A stretch of DNA of 64,000 nucleotides from Hyphomicrobiales bacterium (GCA_019237205.1 JAFAHO010000262.1:1-64000); one strand, 5' to 3'; shown: positions 42,303-52,889, numbered from the stretch's first letter. Notes: generated by a model from the sequence alone, not told the origin. Program-made: numbers and translations.

Positions 42303-43976
42303 ATGTCGAGCGTCCGCGCCGCCCAGGGGGCGGCGAACCATGGTTTTTTCGATCGCGAAGCCACCATCGCCAAAGCCGGATTCAATCGCTGGCTTGTTCC
42401 GCCCGCTGCGCTCGCGATCCATCTTTGCATTGGCATGGCCTATGGCTTCAGCGTGTTCTGGGTGCCGCTCGGACGCGCGCTCGCCGTTGCGAAGGGCGTC
42501 GCCAAGCCGATCGCCTGCCCGGGTGACGCGACGAGCTTCGCCGGCAAGCTCGCCATCACCGGGCACGCGCTGTTCGCCGTCGACTGCGACTGGACCCAGT
42601 TTGACCTCGGCTGGATGTACACGCTCTTCTTCGTTTTTCTCGGCTCCTCCGCCGCGATCTTCGGCGGCTGGCTCGAGCATGCGGGCCCACGCAAGGCCGG
42701 GGTGGTCGCCGCATTCTGCTGGGCCGGCGGCCTCGTGATTGCCGCCCTCGGCGTCTATGTGCACCAGCTCTGGCTGATGTGGCTCGGCGCTGGCGTGATC
42801 GGCGGAATCGGCCTCGGCCTCGGCTACATTTCCCCGGTCTCGACTCTGGTCAAATGGTTTCCCGACCGGCGCGGCATGGCGACCGGAATGGCGATCATGG
42901 GCTTCGGCGGCGGCGCGATGATCGGCTCGCCGCTCGCGAGCTTGCTCATGAACTTTTTCAAGACGCCGGCCGACGTCGGCGTCTGGCAGACGCTGTTGGT
43001 CCTCGCGCTCGTCTATTTCGCCTTCATGATGGGCGGGGCGCTCGGCTATCGCCTGCCGCCGGCGCACTGGGCGCCCAACGGCTTCACCTTCACGAGACGC
43101 GCCGGCGCGATGATCACGCACGGCAACGTGCATCTCAACGACGCGCACAAGACCCCGCAGTTCTGGCTCGTATGGCTGGTGCTGACATTGAACGTTTCGG
43201 CCGGAATCGGCGTCATCGGCGCGGCGGCGCCGATGCTGCAGGAGACCTTCGGCGGCTATCTCTTCGGCCATCCCTCGGTCGGCTTCGCCCAGTTCACCGA
43301 CGAAGACCGCAAGCTCGCCGGCGGGGTCGCGGCGGGATTTGTAGGGCTCTTCTCGCTATTCAACATCTTGGGCCGTTTCTTCTGGGCCTCCCTTTCGGAT
43401 AGGATCGGCCGCAAGACCACCTATTACTGCTTCTTCGTCCTCGGCATCCTCTGTTACGGCGCGCTGACCACGCTGGCGAACTGGGGCGCCTTGCCCGTGT
43501 TCGCCGCCTCCTGCTGCATCATCGCGTCGATGTACGGCGGTGGCTTTTCGACCGTGCCTGCCTACCTCGCCGACCTGTTCGGCGTGCAATACGTCGGTGC
43601 AATCCATGGTCGTCTGCTCACCGCCTGGTCGACCGCCGGGATCATCGGCCCCGTGCTCGTCAACTACCTGCACGATTCGCGGGTCGCGGAGGGCGTGCCG
43701 CGCGATCATGTTTATGACGCGATCTTCTATGCGCTGACCGGGCTGCTCGTCGTCGGCCTCATCTGCAACGCTCTCGTGCGGCCTGTGGCGGAGAAATGGT
43801 TCATCAAGGCGGCGGGCGAGCATGAGCCGCACCTCACCGCGCCGCGGACGTCGTCGTTCGGCATCGGCTACGGCGGGTTCGACGCCCAAGCGGCCGTCGC
43901 CTGGGCGCTTGTCGGAATACCGCTCGCCTGGGGCGTCTACATGACCCTGCTCAGCGCAGTGAAAATTTTCCAATAG
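42303..43976 (+). CDS. OFA-family MFS transporter (oxalate/formate antiporter-like); ATG at 42297 is an alternative start
   Basis: FNRWLVPPAALAIHLCIGMAYGFSVFWVPLGRAL...GWMYTLFFVFLGSSAAIFGGWLE...SPVSTLVKWFPDRRGMATGMAIMGFGGGA. Confidence 0.9.
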   Translation: MSSVRAAQGAANHGFFDREATIAKAGFNRWLVPPAALAIHLCIGMAYGFSVFWVPLGRALAVAKGVAKPIACPGDATSFAGKLAITGHALFAVDCDWTQFDLGWMYTLFFVFLGSSAAIFGGWLEHAGPRKAGVVAAFCWAGGLVIAALGVYVHQLWLMWLGAGVIGGIGLGLGYISPVSTLVKWFPDRRGMATGMAIMGFGGGAMIGSPLASLLMNFFKTPADVGVWQTLLVLALVYFAFMMGGALGYRLPPAHWAPNGFTFTRRAGAMITHGNVHLNDAHKTPQFWLVWLVLTLNVSAGIGVIGAAAPMLQETFGGYLFGHPSVGFAQFTDEDRKLAGGVAAGFVGLFSLFNILGRFFWASLSDRIGRKTTYYCFFVLGILCYGALTTLANWGALPVFAASCCIIASMYGGGFSTVPAYLADLFGVQYVGAIHGRLLTAWSTAGIIGPVLVNYLHDSRVAEGVPRDHVYDAIFYALTGLLVVGLICNALVRPVAEKWFIKAAGEHEPHLTAPRTSSFGIGYGGFDAQAAVAWALVGIPLAWGVYMTLLSAVKIFQ

Positions 43977-44124
43977 CCGCACAATAGCCGCAGGGACGCC
44001 GGTTCGCGTCGGGTAAAGGCGCCACGCCACGGGCGTGCGCCAGGTTCACAGTACTGTCATGCAGCGCCGCGATAGAATGAGAGCCGAGACAGAATAAACG
44101 CCGTCGCGCCCAGGAGCCGATCTC

Positions 44125-45744
44125 ATGTCTGCTGCATTTGACGCTCGCCTCGGACCTTCGGCCGCGCCGCCGGTGAAACCCCATCTCGACCACCCGCTCG
44201 ACATCCGGCTCGCGCTCATTCTCCTGGCTGTGCTCGCTGGCGGTCTGTTCTATATGGCCTATTCAATTCGTTCGGACATTTCGGAGACCGGCGGCGGACC
44301 GACGACGATCCTGCCGTTCCTGCTGCTTGGCGTAGCGATGCTGATCGCGCTCGGCTTCGAATTCGTCAATGGCTTCCACGACACCGCCAACGCCGTCGCG
44401 ACCGTCATCTACACCCATGCCCTGCCGGCGCAGGCCGCGGTCGTATGGTCAGGATGCTGGAACCTGCTCGGGGTGCTCGCCTCGAGCGGCGCCGTCGCCT
44501 TCGGCATTGTTTCGCTCCTGCCGGTTGAGCTCATTTTGCAGGTCGGCTCGAGCGCGGGGTACGCGATGGTGTTTGCGCTGCTCATCGCCGCGATCATTTG
44601 GAATCTGGGCACCTGGTGGCTCGGGCTGCCGGCCTCGAGCTCCCATACGCTGATCGGGTCGATTGTCGGCGTCGGGGTCGCCAACGCGCTCATGCGCGGC
44701 CAGGACGGGACCTCCGGAGTGGATTGGGACCAGGTGACGAAGATCGGCGAGGCTCTGCTGTTGTCCCCGGTCTTCGGCTTCGTCTTGTCCGCGCTGTTGC
44801 TGCTTCTGATGAAGGGTGTCATCCGAGCGCCGGAACTCTATAAGGCGCCGACGACGAACGCGCCGCCGGCGCCGTGGGTCCGCGGCCTTCTGGTGATCAC
44901 CTGCACGCTGGTCTCCTTCTTCCACGGCTCGAACGACGGCCAGAAGGGCATGGGCCTCATCATGCTGATTCTCATCGGCGTCGCGCCTACAGCCTATGCG
45001 CTGAACCGGGCGCCGCCGGCCGGACACGCCGACGCGTTTATCGCCGCGGCGCAAAACGCCTCGAAGATCGTCGAGGCGCACGGCGCCGGGTACAATGTGA
45101 TTGGCGATCCCCGTCCAGCCGTAACCGATTACATCCACGCCCACCAGATCTCCGAGGGCACCTACCCCTCGCTCGCGGTGCTGGTGAAGCAGATCAGCGA
45201 CTCCGTCAAGGAATACGGCTCGGTCGCCAAGACGCCGCTCGACAAGGTGCAGAACGTGCGTAACGACATGTATCTCGCCTCCGAGGCGATGCGCGTTCTG
45301 AGCAAGGACAAGGAGAGCGAGCTGACGGCGGATGAGAAGAAGCAGATCGGCGAGTTCAAGAAGCAGCTGGACTACGCCACCAAATTCATTCCATTATGGG
45401 TGAAGATCTGCGTCGCAATCGCGCTGGGCCTTGGCACAATGGTCGGCTGGAAGCGCATCGTTGTCACCGTCGGCGAAAAGATCGGCAAGACCCATTTGAC
45501 CTACGGTCAGGGCGCGGCGGCCGAGATCATCGCGGCCGCGACCATCGGCGCGGCGGACGGTCTCGGCCTGCCGGTGTCGACCACGCACGTGTTGTCGTCG
45601 GGCGTGGCAGGCACGATGGTGGCCAACGGTTCGGGGATGCAGTGGTCGACAGTGCGCAATCTCGCGCTGGCCTGGGTGCTGACTCTGCCGGTTGCGATGC
45701 TCCTGTCGGGCTTCCTTTTCGTCATCTTCCGCCAGATTTTCTGA
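44125..45744 (+). CDS. PiT-family inorganic phosphate transporter
   Basis: FEFVNGFHDTANAVATVIYTHALPAQAAVVWSGCWNLLG; LPASSSHTLIGSIVGVG; TLVSFFHGSNDGQKGMGLI. Confidence 0.95.
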   Translation: MSAAFDARLGPSAAPPVKPHLDHPLDIRLALILLAVLAGGLFYMAYSIRSDISETGGGPTTILPFLLLGVAMLIALGFEFVNGFHDTANAVATVIYTHALPAQAAVVWSGCWNLLGVLASSGAVAFGIVSLLPVELILQVGSSAGYAMVFALLIAAIIWNLGTWWLGLPASSSHTLIGSIVGVGVANALMRGQDGTSGVDWDQVTKIGEALLLSPVFGFVLSALLLLLMKGVIRAPELYKAPTTNAPPAPWVRGLLVITCTLVSFFHGSNDGQKGMGLIMLILIGVAPTAYALNRAPPAGHADAFIAAAQNASKIVEAHGAGYNVIGDPRPAVTDYIHAHQISEGTYPSLAVLVKQISDSVKEYGSVAKTPLDKVQNVRNDMYLASEAMRVLSKDKESELTADEKKQIGEFKKQLDYATKFIPLWVKICVAIALGLGTMVGWKRIVVTVGEKIGKTHLTYGQGAAAEIIAAATIGAADGLGLPVSTTHVLSSGVAGTMVANGSGMQWSTVRNLALAWVLTLPVAMLLSGFLFVIFRQIF

Positions 45745-45795
45745 GGGGCGCCGAACAGACGAGTCTGGAAGAAACATCTCTCAGCCGGCGCCGTG

Positions 45796-46449
45796 TCAAG
45801 ACACTGGCTTTGCGCGCTGGCGCGCAATCCTGATGTCGCGCGCCTCCAAATCCCGAAGCTTCAGATACATCATCGCCGTCATCAGCGCGTCCGAATAGGC
45901 GTCGTGCTGATCCAGCAGCGGCAGGCCGAGATCGGTCATGATGCTGATGAAGCGCAAATCGACCTGCGTGCCCGGCGGCGCGTCGCCGTATTTGCGCCGG
46001 TAATAAATCCCCGAAACCTCGATCTGCTGGTTGGGGAGTTCGATCCCGAGCAGGCGGCGCATATGCTTGTTGAGCATCGCGACGTCGAATTCGAGGTAGA
46101 AGCCGACGAGCGGCCGCGAGCCGATGAAGCGCAGGAGCTCTAACAGCACCTCATCGATGGATCGCCCCGAGGCGACGTCCTGCTCCCGCAGGCGATGCAC
46201 CTTGATCGCCTCGGCATTGAGCTTGGCGCGGGGCTTCACCGTCGCCTCGAAGCGCTCGCTCGTCAGGATTCGATTGCCGCGGATTCTGATCGCTGCGACC
46301 GCGACGATGTCGTCCTTGCGCGTGCTGAGGCCAGTCGTCTCGCAATCGACCGACACGGCCTCGCCGGGCGGAGGTGGCTCGAACAGGAAGGCGTAGAGCG
46401 GATCCCGGAGCAGATGTCGATGGAGTCGGCGCTTGAGCGCAAGCAGCAT
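45796..46449 (-). CDS. 3'-5' exonuclease (DnaQ/epsilon-like)
   Basis: AVSVDCETTGLSTRKDDIVAVAAIRI (ExoI), PLVGFYLEFDVAML (ExoII), LDQHDAYSDALMTAMMYLKL (ExoIII). Confidence 0.9.
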   Translation of the reverse strand: MLLALKRRLHRHLLRDPLYAFLFEPPPPGEAVSVDCETTGLSTRKDDIVAVAAIRIRGNRILTSERFEATVKPRAKLNAEAIKVHRLREQDVASGRSIDEVLLELLRFIGSRPLVGFYLEFDVAMLNKHMRRLLGIELPNQQIEVSGIYYRRKYGDAPPGTQVDLRFISIMTDLGLPLLDQHDAYSDALMTAMMYLKLRDLEARDIRIARQRAKPVS

Positions 46450-48245
46450 CAGAACATCGCCAGATTGAAGTGGCGGCGCAGCATCTCGCGCAGGCGTTTG
46501 ACCACGTGGAAGGCGTCGCGCAGCAGGTCGCGCTCCATGGTCGATAGTTCGCCGGGTTTGACAAGACTGGTCGGCGCTGCTTCGGCGATCTGAGCGTCAA
46601 GCCGCAGCGTCATGAGATAATGCAGCGCCTCCGTCAGTTCGCGCGCGAACTGGTGCTCGAAGGCGCCGAGTTCGCCAAGGCGGGCTATCCGGGCCGCTGT
46701 GCCTGTCTCATGCAGGCCGTTCTCCAGCGCGAGCGCGCGCACGCCATGGACGATCGGAAAGATGCCGCCCTTCTTCAAATCGAGCGCGTCGCCTTCCGCC
46801 TTCGAGGTGACGAGATTGTTGAAGAAACCGATCGGCGTCGGGAAAGCGTCGATCGCGCGCGCGAACCGCGCGAGATACACTCTTTCTCCGTGCATCAGAT
46901 CGATCAGGGTCTGCTTGGCCGTGCGCAACAGATCGGCTTCGCCGGCCGTCGCCATCGCATCGTAGAAAATCGCGATGTTCATTGCGCCCGTTTCGTTGGA
47001 AAGCGCGAGCCAGCGACTGAAATCGTCGCGGAAGTCGGCAAGCGTCTTCGACCAGACCGGATTGCGCACCATCACCTCGCCCGGACAGGGCGGAAAGCCG
47101 CATTGCTCGAGCGCGTCGAACATGTCAGTCCGGAACGTCTCGAGATCCGCGGGCGGAACGGACGCCGCCAGAATGAGCCCGTTGTCCTGGTCGGTGCGGA
47201 ACGTCTGCTCTCCCCTCCCCTCGCTGCCCATGACGATGAGGCAACCGGACTCGCGAATCGACTTCGGCGCCACAAGAGAGAACAGCTTCGCGTGCAGATG
47301 GCGGTTGAGGTCGGAAACAATCTCGCAGACGATGTCGACTCGGACGCCCTGGCGGCGCAGCGTCCGGATCTGGGTATCGATGGTCCGCGCCGCGCGCGCG
47401 AGCTCCGCCACGGATGACGAGCGGTCGATTCGTCCGGCCACCAATTGCGAATTGCCGGCGAGGAAACTCAGCAGATCGATGTCTTCGAGCAGGCCGACGA
47501 ATTCGGAGTTCTCCGTGACGGCCACCCGCTGCTTGTTGTGCTTCGTCATCCTTAGTAACGCGGTCGAGACCAGATCGTCGGGAGCGACGCTTATGATCGG
47601 GCGGCGCGCAAGCGACCCGATCGGACTTTCGATGGAGCGGCGATCGAGAACCGCCGCGTTCAGGAGATCTGTCCGGGTGACGATGCCGGTCTCGGCGCCC
47701 TCGCGCACCAGGAGGGCGTGGCAGTTGGCGGCTTTCATCCGTGCGCCTGCGTCGGCGATGGTGTCCTTCGCGTCCATGAACACCGCAGGATGGAGGAATA
47801 GGTCCCGGACCCGGGCGGCCAGCAACGGCGCGAAGCGCGCCGCTTCCTCCTCCCGAGTCGCGGCCCCAAGCTTGCGGGCGATGTCGAGATAGAAGAACGA
47901 GGCGAAGCGCGGATTCTGGTTGATGAGCTTAAGCGTGACATCGCGCGGAAGGAGGTTGCAGAGCGTTTCCTCCCGGGCGATGAAAGCATTGGATCCGCCG
48001 CCCTGCACCAGCGCGCGGCTGTCGAATGCGTCGCCGGGGCCGCGCAACGCGACGAGATCGTCGCCATCGCGCTCCTCGACGAGGCCCTTGATGACGATGA
48101 AGAGACTGTCGGGCGCCTTGCCGCGGCCGAAAATCGTTTCGTTTGGCCGGAAGTAGACGATGTCGAGCGCTTCCCGCACGGCATCGACCTCCTCGGCGGT
48201 CAACCGATCGAACGGGGCATTCTTCGCATCGAAATGGTGCGCCAT
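46449..48245 (-). CDS. cNMP-binding/CBS/DUF294 nucleotidyltransferase-like protein
   Basis: N-terminal cNMP-binding fold, CBS pairs, then IVMGSEGRGEQTFRTDQDNGLIL (nucleotidyltransferase motif). Confidence 0.9.
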   Translation of the reverse strand: MAHHFDAKNAPFDRLTAEEVDAVREALDIVYFRPNETIFGRGKAPDSLFIVIKGLVEERDGDDLVALRGPGDAFDSRALVQGGGSNAFIAREETLCNLLPRDVTLKLINQNPRFASFFYLDIARKLGAATREEEAARFAPLLAARVRDLFLHPAVFMDAKDTIADAGARMKAANCHALLVREGAETGIVTRTDLLNAAVLDRRSIESPIGSLARRPIISVAPDDLVSTALLRMTKHNKQRVAVTENSEFVGLLEDIDLLSFLAGNSQLVAGRIDRSSSVAELARAARTIDTQIRTLRRQGVRVDIVCEIVSDLNRHLHAKLFSLVAPKSIRESGCLIVMGSEGRGEQTFRTDQDNGLILAASVPPADLETFRTDMFDALEQCGFPPCPGEVMVRNPVWSKTLADFRDDFSRWLALSNETGAMNIAIFYDAMATAGEADLLRTAKQTLIDLMHGERVYLARFARAIDAFPTPIGFFNNLVTSKAEGDALDLKKGGIFPIVHGVRALALENGLHETGTAARIARLGELGAFEHQFARELTEALHYLMTLRLDAQIAEAAPTSLVKPGELSTMERDLLRDAFHVVKRLREMLRRHFNLAMF

Positions 48246-48391
48246 TGGCTTCCTCCCCCGGACGGCGGATTGTTCCCGGACCGCGCATGGTTGGCAAGGC
48301 GACGAAGGTCGAGGTGCGTCGGCCTGATTGGAAGAGGGGCCCCCGGCCTGCTACAAGGCGGCCAAAGCTGGGCGACCGGGAGGCGGAGCAC

Positions 48392-49774
48392 ATGGCCACG
48401 ACAGACAACATTCTCGAGGCGATCGACGCCGATCAGGAGTCGGCGCTCGAGCGGCTGTTCGCGTTCCTCTCGATCCCCTCGATCTCGGCTGTGCCCGCCC
48501 ATTTCCCTGATTGCGAACGGGCGGCGGACTGGCTCGTTGGCGAACTCGGCGGCCTCGGATTCGAGGTCGCCAAGCACCCGACCGAAGGGCGGCCGATGGT
48601 CACCGGGCAAGTCAAAGCGAACCGCCGGGACGCGCCCCACGTTCTGTTCTATGGCCACTACGACGTACAACCGGTCGATCCCTTGAACCTTTGGCGCAGC
48701 CCGCCCTTCGAACCGAAGCTCGAAGCCGGCCCCCACGGCGAACAGATCGTGGCTCGCGGCGCCTCCGACGACAAAGGCCAGCTGATGACCTTTCTCGAGG
48801 CCTGCCGGGCCTTCGAGAAGTTCGGCGGTCCGCCGTGCCAGATCTCCGTTCTGTTCGAAGGCGAGGAGGAGACGGGCTCGCCTTCGCTGCCCGCCTTCCT
48901 CGCCAAGAACGCAAAGCTTCTCAAAGCCGATATCGCCCTCGTCTGCGACACCGGCATGTGGGGCCCGGGAACCCCCGCGATCACGACATCGCTACGTGGT
49001 CTGGTCGGCGAAGAAGTGATCCTCACCGGCGCGAACCGCGATCTGCACTCCGGCGTCTACGGCGGAGCCGCCGTCAACCCTATTCACGTGCTCTCGACGA
49101 TCCTTGGCGCCCTGCACGACAGCAACGGCGCCGTCGCGCTGCCCGGCTTCTACGACGGGGTCGAGGAGCTGCCCGCGGAAATCGCGGAGCAGTGGAGCAC
49201 GCTCGATTTCGACGCGTCCGCTTTTCTCGGCGCTGTGGGCCTCACAACTCCGGCGGGCGAGCGCGACCGCACTCCGCTCGAGCAGCTCTGGTCGCGCCCG
49301 ACCTGCGATGTCAACGGAATCGTCGGCGGCTACACCGGAGAGGGCGCCAAGACCGTCCTGCCGGCCAAGGCCAGCGCAAAGATCACATTCCGGCTGGTCG
49401 GCAAACAAAACCCCGAGCGGGTCGCCCAGGCGTTCAGGTCGTTCGTCACGTCGCGCCTGCCGCCGGACGTGAAGGCCGAATTCATCAGTCACGGCGGAAG
49501 CGCTGCGATTTCGCTGCCGATCAAGAACGAGGCCTTGCGCCGGGGGCGCCGGGCGCTCGAGGCCGAGTGGGGCAAGCCCGCGGCGCTCGTCGGATGCGGC
49601 GCCTCGATTCCAATCGTCGGCGCGTTCAAGCGCGAATTGCAGATGGACAGCCTGCTCGTCGGCTTCGCCCTCGAAGACGACCGCATCCATTCGCCCAACG
49701 AGAAATACGAACGCACGTCGTTCCACAAGGGCGCCCGCTCCTGGGCGCGCATCCTGGCGGCGCTCGCCGCGTGA
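48392..49774 (+). CDS. M20/M25/M40 family dipeptidase
   Basis: VLFYGHYDVQPVDPLNLWRSPPFEP; ARGASDDKGQLMTFLEA; LFEGEEETGSPSL. Confidence 0.95.
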   Translation: MATTDNILEAIDADQESALERLFAFLSIPSISAVPAHFPDCERAADWLVGELGGLGFEVAKHPTEGRPMVTGQVKANRRDAPHVLFYGHYDVQPVDPLNLWRSPPFEPKLEAGPHGEQIVARGASDDKGQLMTFLEACRAFEKFGGPPCQISVLFEGEEETGSPSLPAFLAKNAKLLKADIALVCDTGMWGPGTPAITTSLRGLVGEEVILTGANRDLHSGVYGGAAVNPIHVLSTILGALHDSNGAVALPGFYDGVEELPAEIAEQWSTLDFDASAFLGAVGLTTPAGERDRTPLEQLWSRPTCDVNGIVGGYTGEGAKTVLPAKASAKITFRLVGKQNPERVAQAFRSFVTSRLPPDVKAEFISHGGSAAISLPIKNEALRRGRRALEAEWGKPAALVGCGASIPIVGAFKRELQMDSLLVGFALEDDRIHSPNEKYERTSFHKGARSWARILAALAA

Positions 49775-49814
49775 GCGCCAGCTCTGGCCTCGCGCGCAGC
49801 TGGCAGAACGCGCC

Positions 49815-51155
49815 ATGACCGGCGACCGCCGGGCGATCCTCCGCGATCAATTCCTGAGCTCGTTGAAAAAGTCATCCGCGCTCATGGGCATTCTCAACGT
49901 GACGCCGGATTCGTTTTCCGATGGCGGACGCCATTTCGAGGCTGCGGCCGCCGTGGCGCGCGCGAAGACCATGGTCGCCGAGGGCGCGGCGATCGTGGAC
50001 GTCGGCGGCGAATCGACCCGGCCCGGGCACACGCCGGTGACCGAGGACGAGGAGCTTCGGCGCATTGTCCCGGTTCTGGAGGCGCTCCAGCGTGAGGTCG
50101 ACGCGCCGGTCTCGGTCGATACCAGCAAAGCGGCGGTGGCGCGAGAGGCGGCGCGTCTCGGCGCCTCGGTCATCAACGACGTCTGGGGGCTCAGGCGCGA
50201 CCCCGGCATGGCGGACGCCGTCGCGGAGACGGCCTCAGCTGTCGTCGTCATGCACAACCGCGAATCCGTGGATGCGGCGATCGATATTCTCGACGACGTC
50301 GAGCGCGCCTTCGAGCGTTCGCTCAGCATTGCAGCGCGAGCGGGGGTGGCGTTCGGCCGCATCCTTCTCGATCCCGGGGTCGGCTTTGGCAAGACGCCGG
50401 AGCAGAACTACGCCTGCATCTGGAACCTCGGCCGGTTTCGGCGGTTCGGCTGCCCGATCCTCGTCGGCCTGTCGCGCAAGTCGTTCATCGGCCGGATCGT
50501 CGGCGATCAGCGCCTCGTCGGGACCCTCGCCGCCGACGTGATCGCGCTCGTTCGCGGCGCGTCCGTGCTGCGGGTTCATGACGTGATGGAGAACCGGGTC
50601 GCGCTCGACATGGTCAACGCGTTGAGCCCCTCCGCGGAGCCCCCACCGCCGGTAGAACCAGGGCGCGACGGACGGGCGAGCGTCGTATTTGCGCTCGGCG
50701 GCAATGTCGGGGACAAGGCCGGAACGCTGCGTCGCGCGCTCCACGCGCTCGGGAGCGAACCTGGGATCGAGCTCACTGCCGTGTCGCGCCTTTACCGCAC
50801 CGCGCCCTGGGGGAAGACGGATCAGGACTGGTTCGTCAACGCCTGCGCCCTGGCCCGGATCGACCTCGCGCCGGCTGCGCTGCTGGACCGCGCAAAGGCG
50901 CTGGAGGTCGAGCTCGGCCGCCAGCCCGGCGAGCGCTGGGGCCCGCGCGTCATCGACATCGACATCATCGCCTATGACGACGTTGCTCTCGCCGCCCCGC
51001 GGCTCAAGCTGCCCCACCCCGAACTCTTCAACCGCGCCTTCGTGCTCGTCCCGCTCGCCGAGATTGCGCCCGAGCGAGTGATCGGCGGCAGACGCGTCGG
51101 CGAGGCGGCGGCAAACCTCGGCCCGGAAGCGTCCGACGTCGTCCCTCTGGACTGA
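49815..51155 (+). CDS. Bifunctional dihydropteroate synthase - HPPK fusion (FolP-FolK)
   Basis: N-terminal LMGILNVTPDSFSDGG, DVGGESTRPG, VGLSRKSFIG (DHPS); C-terminal VVFALGGNVGDKAGTLRRAL, RLYRTAPWGKTDQDWFVNAC, RWGPRVIDIDIIAYDD (HPPK), all in one frame. Confidence 0.95.
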   Translation: MTGDRRAILRDQFLSSLKKSSALMGILNVTPDSFSDGGRHFEAAAAVARAKTMVAEGAAIVDVGGESTRPGHTPVTEDEELRRIVPVLEALQREVDAPVSVDTSKAAVAREAARLGASVINDVWGLRRDPGMADAVAETASAVVVMHNRESVDAAIDILDDVERAFERSLSIAARAGVAFGRILLDPGVGFGKTPEQNYACIWNLGRFRRFGCPILVGLSRKSFIGRIVGDQRLVGTLAADVIALVRGASVLRVHDVMENRVALDMVNALSPSAEPPPPVEPGRDGRASVVFALGGNVGDKAGTLRRALHALGSEPGIELTAVSRLYRTAPWGKTDQDWFVNACALARIDLAPAALLDRAKALEVELGRQPGERWGPRVIDIDIIAYDDVALAAPRLKLPHPELFNRAFVLVPLAEIAPERVIGGRRVGEAAANLGPEASDVVPLD

Positions 51156-51209
51156 ATGACCCAAAACGGCGATTGTCCGCCTTCCTGATTCCCCACGAGT
51201 TCGAAATCG

Positions 51210-52067
51210 ATGTCCGGCTGGTCGCAAACCTTCACTTTTCTTGACGGCGAATGGATCGAAGGGAACAAGCCGTTCATCGGGGCGCGCACCCACGCCTTCT
51301 GGCTGGGCTCCAGTGTATTCGACGGAGCACGCGCCTTCGAGGGCGTCACGCCCGATCTCGACAAGCATTGCGCCCGCCTCAACCACTCGGCGAAAACGAT
51401 GTGGCTGAAGCCGACCGTGAGCGAGGCCGCGATGGTCGAGCTCGCGCGCGAAGGCGTCAGGAAATTCGCCCCCGGCGCCGAGCTCTATATCCGTCCGATG
51501 TACTGGGCGGAACGGAGCGGCGTGACGTCGGTGCCCCCCGATCCGGAGTCGACCCGCTTCTGTCTCTCTATCTATGAGGCGCCGCTGCCGCAGCCGACCG
51601 GCATAGCGATCACCCGCTCAGGCTTCGCCAAGCCGCTCGGGATCACGATGCCGATCGACGCCAAGGCCGGCTGCCTCTATCCCAACAACGCCCGCGCGCT
51701 TCTTGAGGCCCGCTCGCGCGGCTTCGACAATTGCCTCATGTGCGACATGCTCGGCAACGTCGCGGAGCTCGCAACCGCGAACGTGTTCATGGCCAAGGGC
51801 GGCGTCGTGATGACGCCAGCGGCGAACGGAACGTTCCTCAATGGCGTGACGCGCCAGCGGGTGCTGCGATTATTGCGCGGCGACGGCAAGGATCCGCGTG
51901 AGGCGACGCTCGGCTTTGCCGATTTCGACGAGGCGGACGAGATTTTCGTTGTCGGCAATTTCGGCAAGGTGACGCCGGTCCGGCGCATCGACGGACGAGA
52001 CTTGCAGCCGGGACCCTTCTATCGCCGCGCGCGCGAGCTCTATTGGGAATTTGCTCACTCTCAATAA
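51210..52067 (+). CDS. Branched-chain amino acid aminotransferase family (class IV PLP)
   Basis: FIGARTHAFWLGSSVFDGARAFEG; GCLYPNNARALLEARSRGFDNCLMCDMLGNVAELATANVFM. Confidence 0.9.
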   Translation: MSGWSQTFTFLDGEWIEGNKPFIGARTHAFWLGSSVFDGARAFEGVTPDLDKHCARLNHSAKTMWLKPTVSEAAMVELAREGVRKFAPGAELYIRPMYWAERSGVTSVPPDPESTRFCLSIYEAPLPQPTGIAITRSGFAKPLGITMPIDAKAGCLYPNNARALLEARSRGFDNCLMCDMLGNVAELATANVFMAKGGVVMTPAANGTFLNGVTRQRVLRLLRGDGKDPREATLGFADFDEADEIFVVGNFGKVTPVRRIDGRDLQPGPFYRRARELYWEFAHSQ

Positions 52068-52096
52068 CCGCGCCTCACCAAGCGCAGGGAGGAGAC

Positions 52097-52528
52097 ATGA
52101 CGACCCGGTTGACGATCCGGCTGGACTTCGACGCCGGCCGCCGCCTCGGCGCAGGCAAGGTCGCGCTTCTCGAATCGATCGACAAGACGGGGTCGATCTC
52201 GGCCGCCGGGCGCGCTCATGGCATGTCGTACCGCCGCGCGTGGCTGCTGGTCGATGATCTGAACCGGCTCTTCGCCTCGCCTCTGGTCGCCGCGCACCAC
52301 GGCGGAGTGAACGGCGGCGGAGCCGCGTTGACCCACGAAGGCCGGCGGATCGTCGCGCTCTACCGCGACGCCGAAGCGAAGATGCGCTCCGCGGCCGGAA
52401 CAGAGATCGATTCGATCGAACGCGGTCTCGCTTCCCCCGCTCGCGCTCGAACGACCGCCGCGCCGGAGGGGTCGGCGCTCCCAAACCTTAAGGTCACATC
52501 TTCTTCCCATCGGGGCCGAACTGCTTGA
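52097..52528 (+). CDS. ModE-like winged HTH protein
   Basis: KVALLESIDKTGSISAAGRAHGMSYRRAWLLVDDLNRLFASPLVAAHHGGVNGGGAALTHEG. Confidence 0.88.
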   Translation: MTTRLTIRLDFDAGRRLGAGKVALLESIDKTGSISAAGRAHGMSYRRAWLLVDDLNRLFASPLVAAHHGGVNGGGAALTHEGRRIVALYRDAEAKMRSAAGTEIDSIERGLASPARARTTAAPEGSALPNLKVTSSSHRGRTA

Positions 52529-52889
52529 GGTAGGCGATCACATTGGCGATGTCGCTGTCGCGCGTCAGGCCGGGAAACGCCATCTTGGTGCCGGGAACGA
52601 CCTCGCGGGGACTATGGAGGTATTTCGTCAGCGCGGCCTCGTCCCAGGTGAGGCCCGAGTTCTTGTTCGCGTCGGAGTAGTTGTAGCCAGGAACGGTCCC
52701 CGCCTTGCGGCCGACGACGCCGTTGAGTTCGGGCCCGACGAAATTCCTCGCGCTTTCGCCGATCTGGTGGCAAGTCCTGCAGACCTTGAACGTGGCTTCT
52801 CCCGCCGCAGCGTCCCCATCCGCTGCGGCGACGCGCGCCGATACGACCAAGGAGAAGACTGAAATCAGAGCGAGCGGGATACCCCTCAC
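52494..52889 (-). CDS. Soluble class I cytochrome c, periplasmic (GTG start proposed)
   Basis: Signal peptide then FKVCRTCHQIGESARNFVGPELNGVVGRKAG...YLHSPREVVPGTKMAFPG. Confidence 0.92.
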   Translation of the reverse strand: MRGIPLALISVFSLVVSARVAAADGDAAAGEATFKVCRTCHQIGESARNFVGPELNGVVGRKAGTVPGYNYSDANKNSGLTWDEAALTKYLHSPREVVPGTKMAFPGLTRDSDIANVIAYLKQFGPDGKKM

